In this document: one piece after another, positions 59,101-64,000 of the stretch | Numbering within the stretch: the first letter of the stretch is position 1 | Layout: every line of letters starts with the position of its first letter | Origin: Dolomedes plantarius | Taxonomy: Eukaryota; Arthropoda; Arachnida; Araneae; Dolomedidae | Direction of reading: 5' to 3' | NCBI GenBank assembly: GCA_907164885.2 | Contig: OU015495.1 | Coordinates: 98,686,832 to 98,750,831 of the forward strand | Length of the DNA stretch: 64,000 nt | The notes under the pieces: generated by a model | The model's database searches: none | Told to the model about the DNA's origin: nothing | The model's input: the letters and a program-made list of their open reading frames with translations, nothing else | Position numbers and translations under genes: made by a program

Positions 59101-61983
59101 TTGCATTTTTTTAAACGAAAATTGCGCCAAGGAGTAACATTTCTTTCTTTATTACGGAGTACAATTAAAAAAAATCTTTAAATCCAAGTCATCAGTCCTT
59201 GGACAAATTGTCTCCATAGGTTAACATTGAGATGAGCGAATCCATTAGGGTTAGTACACAGCAGCCTTAACACATCTCTCTCCAGTGAGCAGTAAAACTC
59301 TTTCATTCCATAAAATAAATTAGTATCTGCATACGAGAACATTTAAGAAAAATTTGAATGACAAAAGAATGCATCTTTGAGTTACAGATCAAAATGTTGT
59401 GCTTATTTGGCGACAATAGATAACGAATAGAGCGATGTGTGGACTCGGACATCTAGGTCATTAATCATGTAAGAGAGTAACTCTTTGACACATAGATACA
59501 ATGAAGAAAAGTAAATTTGCATATGTAGCTTTTGATTAAATGCTTTATCAGTCACTCATGCTGATACGCATTTACAAACGGATTTTGCATAATTAAACTT
59601 TATCTATATATATAAAATAATTCCGTAACTGACTGACTGACTGACTGACATATAACGCACAGACCAAACCGCTGGACCTAAAGGGCTGAAATTTTGTATG
59701 GCGATTCTTCTTATAGTATAGGGGTGCACTAAGAGAGATTTTTGAAAAATTCTTAGATTTTTTAAAAATTAAATTATTAAGCTATTTTTGCAACATTCTT
59801 TAAAGTTTGCATTTAAAATAATAATCTGAGGTTTATAAAATTTATATCACGGGAAAGATCATAAAAATTCCTTCAAAATAAAATCTTTTTCGAATCTTTA
59901 CCTCCCTTTTTTGATTTTTGGTGAATTTTTAAAGATTAATTTTTAGAATTTAATTTATTAAATGCTGATCACGTGGTTTCTTTTCTTTTTGTGATACTTT
60001 AAACTAATTTTGCGTCGCGTGCATAACAACGAAATAGACAAAAAAAATATTTTTTTTCCTTGCTATGGCGGCAGACGACTGGACATTATCCAAAAAAATA
60101 GTAAAATACAGTGAAAGAAATGGTCCTCAAACTGTACTATATTCTTTGGTATGTTCTATTAGATTTAATCTGAATATTTTCTTCTTCATTATTTTGTCTA
60201 AAAAAATAGCCATTACGATTTCGTTTTTTTTACATCAATTGCATAGATTGATCGTTGTATTATTTATATATATATATATGACATTAATTGCATACATTGA
60301 CCGTTGTATTTAATTTGAATGTACTCCGTAGCGAAGTACGGGTTTTCAGCTAGTATTTCATAAAACCCTTCGATAATAAATGTCTTAAAACAATCCTTAG
60401 ATTTTTATCGTCTGACAGCTCCTACTGAACCTCTTTTAAGTGTTCCTTCAAGACCTGAACCTGTCTCTTTTCACGGCGACCCTGACATCTGTGCAAATTA
60501 GTGTCTTGTATGTCGTAAGTCTATTTGTTCTCCGATAATCAGAAGCATTGTTCGGTATTGATCTTTTCTCAGTAAAAAGAAATAGTTTCAATTTGATCTT
60601 TTTTTTTTTTTTTTTTCCCCCCCCCTCTCGCTCGGCGAATCAGAAGTGATGCGTTTCTGTAAATGTCACGATACGAAACTTCCTCGACTTAATCCCTTCT
60701 CTCGCTTTTTCCCTGACAGTACTCACAAACGCCGGGGAAATAAATAAGGACGTTTTTGTGTGTGACAATAATTTTTTTATCCTTCTTTTAGACCTCATAC
60801 TGAGATATACTTTCGTACAAGGAATAGAGGAATATTTCGTTCGTGGCAGAGTTGTCATTATTTAGAGTAATGTTATTTTCTCCAGCTCAAAAATACATTT
60901 TTATATAAAGTCTCACGTCGTCGAATTGTTTTTCAGATGCTATATTTTGTACCTCGCTATAATTTTTTTTCTTCTTTTAATCGAAATTTGGATTTAGCGT
61001 AAATGCCTTCCTTTAAATTTCGGAAAAGTTTGAAATTTCAGATTACTCGAATAGAATTCTGTATAACTGTAATTTTATATATTAATAATTTTTGTAAATT
61101 TTACGAATAAAACTGAGATCAATTTTAAAGTTTAAAGTTTTTCTTAAAAATTTTGCATTCTAGTAATTCCATATGTTATTATGTTCTTATGTAATTGATC
61201 AGATACTTTTTAAGCGTAAAAGTTTTCAACAACTTATATTAGAAAATATTACGAGTTAGATATGAAAACACTTAGGCTATTAAAATTGTCCGCTGTCTTG
61301 CTTTGTAAGAAACTTTGCATTTATTTAGTTTTTAAATACGAAAAAGAAATAAGTTTGAAAGATTTCTATGATATATTAAAACCATTCCTCCTTAAGAATT
61401 GTTAAGGAATTCAGAAAACAGAAGCACAACTACGTGGACTACCAATGACAATTTTAGTTCACAAAATTTTGTTTTCCATTTTTACTGCCTGTCAGTACTC
61501 ATGTGTACTGTAAAATATAATATCCTCTAAAATATCCTTTACAAATGATATTTCTTATTATAAAAGATTATGTGTCGAAACTGTAAACTGTTTTCTTCTA
61601 TTGCTGTTGCCATATTACACGGGAAAAGAATTAAATATTTAATCAATTTAATCGTTTTCTTAATATTAGATATTCTTCAGACGAAAATTTAACAACTATT
61701 TGACAGGACATGTTCCTGCTTTCTGTGTGTACTGAAACTTATTTTCTCAAATATTTCTAATATATGCCATAAACTACAACTGTTTTTTTCTTTCTCCACA
61801 GGTTTTCTTTTATTCTCTGGGTGGGCATGGAACGTTATATGCGCACCCGATATCTTCTCCTGGAATTTTTTTTTCGTTCTTTTGAATATGGGTCAAATGC
61901 TCCATGTTCTGTATACAATGAGGAAAGTCAAATTCCCCCCTGAGTTGGAAGATATTTACCGTTATATGTTTCAGCCTCTTCAG
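45858..61983 (+). CDS. POPDC: Popeye domain-containing protein, first two coding exons
   Basis: POPDC proteins are three-pass plasma-membrane proteins that bind cAMP through a cytosolic Popeye domain and act in muscle and cell adhesion. Exons 45858-46029 and 61802-61983 join in frame (phase 1) to give residues 1-118. Visible: N-glycosylation sequons NAT (4-6) and NST (9-11) on the short extracellular N-terminus; hydrophobic segments at about 28-43, 46-63 and 76-95; then YTMRKVKFPPELEDIYRYMF (95-114) and QPLQ, matching the conserved start of the Popeye domain (vertebrates: YRRLFEPL). The start is fixed by an acceptor (TTTTCAG, ending 45847) ten bases upstream of the ATG, so a 5' UTR exon must lie upstream. 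The donor after QPLQ is GTAATA. The cAMP-binding exons are not in the window. Confidence 0.88.
47764..48255. mobile_element. hAT-type MITE with perfect 8-bp TSD
   Basis: Bounded by CTCCTAAT at 47756-47763 and 48256-48263, an exact 8-bp duplication as made by hAT transposases. The TIRs are CAGAACCCGATTTAGAAAAT and, read inward from the right, CAGGCCCTGATTTTCCATTA. It is 492 bp long and non-coding, with an AT-rich centre and GGGGCCC motifs near both ends. Confidence 0.88.
49039..50286 (-). pseudogene. Broken ORF of the hAT-like element
   Basis: Reading on the minus strand: piece 1 (50286-49927) has ARNGISYIDGSKLRRESRK, LYAIYFDGRKNKT, EEHIVLLSEPGSVHIGHVTP and ends near KGITLSKLVAVMERT. Piece 2 (about 49900-49780) reads LKGHKLH, a stop, then FVCLLHTNELPIRHLFQEIE and SGPHQFSGTIGK. 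After the SINE, piece 3 (49570-49334) has SENILLAVLLDERSHIRELG and KGKIRQFDLPNLNFEAEEIF. A one-base frameshift leads to piece 4 (49332-49039), MINWDNPFES through HSKAVEKHVRLVTQASLVTC to the C-terminus at KSKIED. The order is collinear, so this was one protein of roughly 400 or more residues. No zinc finger or classical DDE motif is obvious to me. Confidence 0.65.
49591..49769 (+). mobile_element. tRNA-derived SINE with (CCAAA)n tail
   Basis: Flanked by a perfect 13-bp duplication CCTATTGTTCCGG (49578-49590, 49770-49782). The head has a pol III A box (TGGCCGAATGGC) and B box (GGGTTAGAGTCCC) about 35 bp apart, as in tRNA genes. The body ends in a CCAAACCAAACCAAAC tail instead of poly-A. It is about 179 bp and nested in the hAT-like element, so it is younger than that insertion. 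Confidence 0.85.
50826..51058 (-). mobile_element. Second tRNA-derived SINE, (AAT)n tail
   Basis: On the minus strand the head (about 51,054-50,985) reads GGCGGCCCGGTGGTACAGCG (A box region) and GGATCGAATCCCAGC (B box). The body runs to an (AAT)n tail near 50,830-50,850. Imperfect duplications AATTACGCCTGTATTTTTA (50807-50825) and AATTACTCCTCTATATTTTT (from about 51059) flank it. The head differs from that of the SINE at 49591, so this is a separate family. Confidence 0.7.
51195..51425 (-). repeat. Degenerate dispersed sequence, copy A
   Basis: Shares GAATCAGAAGTGATGCGT with 60,637 and a polypyrimidine-CTGACAG motif with the copies at about 55,105-55,375 and 60,500-60,735. On the minus strand the common part reads ASLLIHSAKK, similar to TLLLIHLTKTKDGQQ in copy B. 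Source unknown. Confidence 0.45.
52744..53269 (-). mobile_element. Rearranged non-LTR retrotransposon fragment
   Basis: Flanked by 21-bp near-perfect duplications TCAAAACCCCGTAGT(T/A)ATTTT (52723-52743, 53270-53290), consistent with target-primed insertion into the mariner. A minus-strand ORF (53146-52775, 123 codons) contains RKTAVAHFRLLTGHDCLRSH, LFRIGIADSAVYTLCDSG and EHLDECSAL, and ends EKYWRARALMA. This is the segment after RNase H at the end of many Jockey/R1-type ORF2 proteins, with a CCHC-like cluster. The 5' side has an inverted copy of about 75 bp (arms meeting near 53148) and a 38-bp direct repeat (about 53015-53052, 53235-53271), as from twin-primed or template-switched integration. 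Confidence 0.75.
53332..54388 (+). pseudogene. Mariner transposase pseudogene (SETMAR-type)
   Basis: The first piece (53332-53784) has NVKFCYILGKSATKTLEMIR, ASLSRTQVYEGYNRFKCGRE and ARFVPRILTEQQKENRKACC, the HTH and linker region. A frameshift leads to IIAGDETWCLQCDPETKRQS (first Asp). Another leads to KSKVMLIAFFNYKGLIHHEF. The last piece (to 54388) has FLLHDNARLRTANFVQQYLA (second Asp) and YSPDLSPADFFLFPKLK (third Asp), so the DD34D triad is intact, and ends FGDYFEGDKFI. At least three frame breaks inactivate it. Confidence 0.88.
55105..55375 (-). repeat. Degenerate dispersed sequence, copy B
   Basis: The best preserved of three related copies. On the minus strand it reads TKTKDGQQIVDVFFFTFGIN, TKKVLSDYRKTNGLVTDKIL and PFPNAGVTWEKKYGDCLKDH, with the open frame continuing to a stop at 55001. 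I do not recognise the protein. A TTTTCTGACAG acceptor-like motif lies on the plus strand near 55,340. Confidence 0.45.
56108..56141. repeat. A-rich homopolymer tract
   Basis: Two long A runs interrupted once or twice by TTT, within the Popeye intron. Confidence 0.9.
56572..57156. mobile_element. Candidate solo LTR
   Basis: A 585-bp, unusually GC-rich block with TG...CA termini (TGTTACGAGGACATTC at the left, GTCTTCACA at the right) is flanked by a 4-bp duplication ATTG (56568-56571, 57157-57160). Size, termini and 4-bp duplication suit a solo LTR of a Gypsy-type element. No internal region or primer-binding site is adjacent. Several 60-114-codon ORFs in it are probably chance frames. Confidence 0.5.
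57557..57617. repeat. 26-bp inverted repeat (hairpin)
   Basis: ACACAGCTTCGTAATATCTA-CAATAA and, read inward from the other side, ACACAGCTTCTTAATATCCA-CAATAA pair with two mismatches around a short T-rich loop. Confidence 0.75.
58853..59266. mobile_element. TTAA-flanked MITE (piggyBac-type target)
   Basis: TTAA occurs at 58849-58852 and 59267-59270. Imperfect TIRs of about 70 bp start GACTGCTGTGTACTAA (left) and GGCTGCTGTGTACTAA (right, read inward) and both continue to CTAACCTATGGAGA-like sequence. It is 414 bp long; a 70-codon ORF inside is probably not real. Confidence 0.75.
59603..60353 (+). mobile_element. Helitron family A, copy 4 (full length, opposite orientation)
   Basis: Starts TCTATATATATAAAATAATT at 59603 after A and ends TTTTCAGCTAG at 60353 before T. 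The CCGTA-GCGAAG-TACGG hairpin lies 10-15 bases before the CTAG. Four tandem GACT units follow the 5' end. It is the best preserved member of family A in the window. No Rep/Hel coding sequence is present. Confidence 0.88.
60500..60735 (-). repeat. Degenerate dispersed sequence, copy C
   Basis: Shares CCGATAATCAGA and TATTGATC with copy B and GAATCAGAAGTGATGCGT with copy A, plus a CCCTGACAG acceptor-like motif. On the minus strand SDYRRTNRL corresponds to SDYRKTNGL of copy B. Confidence 0.45.
61802..61983 (+). CDS. POPDC: Popeye coding exon 2
   Basis: Acceptor CTCCACAG ends at 61801 after a long pyrimidine tract. The exon completes Gly58 and encodes FLLFSGWAWNVICAPDIFSW, NFFFVLLNMGQMLHVLYTMR and the start of the Popeye domain to QPLQ. 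It ends on a codon boundary before GTAATATAG. Confidence 0.9.
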
Positions 61984-63768
61984 GTAATATAGTTGATAGC
62001 AAAATAAAAAGTTAAATGATATTGTTTTGCATGCGCATATTTTGTAATGTTTGATACCATACTTGATACTTATCAACGATGATTTAATTATAGTTCTATT
62101 TTTAGCCTCATTAATTATGTAATTAATGGATGAGTTTGAAAAAAAGTTACGTGTAAATTGTTTATAACACTTACAAATAATTTATCAAATCAACATTTTA
62201 CTACTTTTTTTCCCCCAGTGTGTGAAGTTTGTGGTACATATGTGAAAGAATGTGATGGGACCACATGGTATCATGTGTTCATTAGCATATGTTGCCAAGC
62301 CTCAGTTATATTTATACCGAAGGTGGCGCATTAGTAATAAGGGGAATTTTCTTCAATAGTAGATCGGCGAATGCATAGTTTTGAATTCCGTTTGAAATAC
62401 TCGTTCAAACACGATGTACGTGTTTTTAAAAGTCTTTTTATTCAATTTAATTTTCTTCAATTTAAATTTTTTAGGAGTAGACATCAAAAAATTAATCTCT
62501 CACAAAAAAGTTATAACTGACAAATTTGAAACTTAAAAACTATGCGCTTTTTATTTAAGCGTGTACCTCCTTATTTAAAAAAAAACTGCATTACCTAATC
62601 TGTGAAAAAATACAGATAAATAAATTTTCCATTGCTTAACATTGGGATTGAAGATCTGCGATGTTAACTGATGTACCGCTCGAAAGTGATCGGACACTTG
62701 GCCCTTTTATCAATGTATTCCTATTCACAAAGAATTTTAGTGGTTTTGAATCAAACTTTTTATCTCTCTATTCTAAAAAAAGTAACTCCCGCCGCCGCTG
62801 CCGTCGCTGTCAAAAGCTTGTCACGCCATCTCCTCCGAAACCGCTGGGGGTATGGGGTCGAGACCGATACCAATAGATGCAGAAAATGTGGGGAACAAAG
62901 TAAGACATGTCTCATCTTCGTCGGACTTTAAGTTTTTTTTAAATTTTATGTTTTGTGGGAAAATATTGACTTTTTCATCTTCAGATTACGATAACTCGCC
63001 AAAAAAGGATCGTATAATTTTGATCTTTATACAATTTAAGACTACAGACATTTCTCTTTCAAACTAGACCTCATTTGTTTAAAAATATTTTAAAACAGAC
63101 TAATATTTTCATCAAAAAATGAAACACAGTTTTTCAAGAAAAATCGTCCCTTATGTGGATGTAATATCGATGCTCCTCGAGGTTTTATCTTAAAATATTT
63201 ACATCATCTGGAAGCTGAAAACTTTCTTATTCATGTAAACCTCATTTCAAGTCTATATCTTAAATTTTCGATTTTTAATTGAATTTTAAAGCTGATAATT
63301 CACCAGTGATGAAATGCCCTTCGCATTAAGGGTGACAACAGTAAATGGATGGAAGCTGTTACATTGCCCGAGAATCGGCACAGACTATCCCCACTGACTG
63401 TGGGAATAGAATAGGGGCTATTGGCACCACCTCATGCGCAATCGGTGCAAACTGATATGATATCGGGGTGAAAAATCAAAATTGCTTGTAGCTGCTTCTG
63501 ACATCTATACTTAGAAATTTGAACTATTTGTATAAGAAAAACTTAGCAAATGCTAAGTTTTGATTTTTTTTGTCAATCTTTTCATTTACACGTATTTCCA
63601 TTTAAAATTAAAAAAAGATAATATGAATTTTGTTTTTTAATAATTTACTAAATAAAATAAAGTAAAAAATAAATAAATTAATTAATTAATTAAAAAATAA
63701 GTAAATAAATAAATAAATTAAAAAATAAACTTAGTATATATTTTGATTCCATTTAATAAGAAATTTTA
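61984..63768. other. Popeye intron 2 (start); no further exon found
   Basis: I searched for the expected next Popeye exon (starting near VPxxxF) and did not find it, so this is intronic. A CTCGAAAGTGATCGGACAC motif at about 62,678 looks like a Tc1-type terminus but has no partner in the window. Simple A/T repeats fill 63,640-63,730. Confidence 0.55.
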
Positions 63769-64000
63769 TTATAATTTAATTATTCTAATTCCATCCCAAC
63801 ACGTTGCCAAAGCTTCCACACGTTGCCAAAGTTGATCTGCTGTGGCAGCTGGGGATGGAATCTGGGTCAATCGTAGAGCAACCATGGACCACATGTTTTC
63901 TATCGGCGAAAGATCCGGAGAGCGAGGCGGCCAGGGAAGCAATTCAATCTGGCGATTGACGGAGAACCGTTGGACAATGCGTGCCACGTGTGGTCGCGTA
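63769..64000 (-). mobile_element. Tc1-like transposase C-terminal end, runs off the window
   Basis: The minus strand reads VARIVQRFSVNRQIELLPWP, PRSPDLSPIENMWSMVALRL and AATADQLWQRVEALATCWDG, the region around the catalytic Glu (IENMW) of Tc1-like transposases. The usual 30 or so C-terminal residues are replaced by GIRIIKL and a stop at 63769, so this end is probably truncated or frameshifted. The N-terminal part lies beyond 64,000. Confidence 0.85.

Larger units (their letters stand above)
46030..61801 (+). other. Popeye intron (15.8 kb), packed with transposons
   Basis: The intron holds hAT, SINE, mariner/LINE, LTR, TTAA-MITE and Helitron insertions, listed separately. Unassigned stretches (46,030-47,755; 51,426-52,573; 54,452-55,000; 55,376-56,567; 57,620-58,848; 60,740-61,800) show no gene. 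A (CTTAC)n tract lies at about 47,232-47,254 and an (ATTT)n tract at about 48,347-48,374. Confidence 0.8.

Noticed and set aside
62219..62331. Acceptor-like TTTCCCCCAG followed by a frame CEVCGTYVKECDGTTWYHVF, considered as the next Popeye exon
   Set aside because: In the phase required by exon 2 it stops after eight codons, and the open frame has no Popeye similarity (VPxxxF expected).
62670..62700. Tc1-like terminus CTCGAAAGTGATCGGACAC
   Set aside because: No matching inverted end or transposase nearby, so not listed as an element.

Overview
This window is eukaryotic nuclear DNA from an arthropod, most likely a spider. That is an inference from the roughly 30% GC, long introns, arthropod-like GSK3 and Popeye proteins, and dense, varied DNA transposons. 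Coding sequence is sparse. I rebuilt splice structures by eye from family knowledge, reading frames and GT/AG sites.

Left part (1-30.5 kb). A decayed pogo/Tigger end, a long-TIR element and a Helitron occupy 1-3 kb. A complete GSK3/shaggy kinase gene follows on the minus strand: nine coding exons between 8,554 and 30,501 join in frame to 445 codons plus stop. Downstream lies a 5.5-kb AT-rich stretch, almost free of recognisable transposons, that could be its 3' UTR. The introns hold two Tc1/mariner-type copies, a palindromic mariner, a Merlin (ISXO2-like) remnant, three Helitrons, a GGGTRGG-TIR element and a pogo-type MITE.

Middle (30.5-45.8 kb). An intronless 208-codon ORF on the plus strand encodes an unrecognised membrane protein. 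An intronless 385-codon minus-strand gene encodes an RNF26-like multi-pass RING E3 ligase, with a 34-codon divergent ORF just upstream. Much of the rest is AT-rich sequence in which I see no gene. Near 42.8-43.6 kb there are paired E-box palindromes and a 62-bp direct duplication.

Right part (45.8-64 kb). The first two coding exons of a Popeye-domain (POPDC) gene lie on the plus strand at 45,858-46,029 and 61,802-61,983; the cAMP-binding domain lies beyond the window. The 15.8-kb intron between them is full of mobile DNA: a hAT MITE and a larger hAT-like element, each with a perfect 8-bp duplication; two different tRNA-derived SINEs, one nested in the hAT-like element; a mariner carrying a rearranged LINE fragment; a candidate solo LTR; a TTAA-flanked MITE; a Helitron; and three degenerate copies of an unidentified sequence. 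The window ends in a Tc1-like transposase fragment.

The host genes are unrelated housekeeping, signalling and membrane genes, not an operon. The most novel material is the hAT-like element with an uncharacterised protein (48,727-50,572), the foldback mariner (18,147-18,938) and the 208-codon membrane ORF. I see no CRISPR array and no intact RNA gene.
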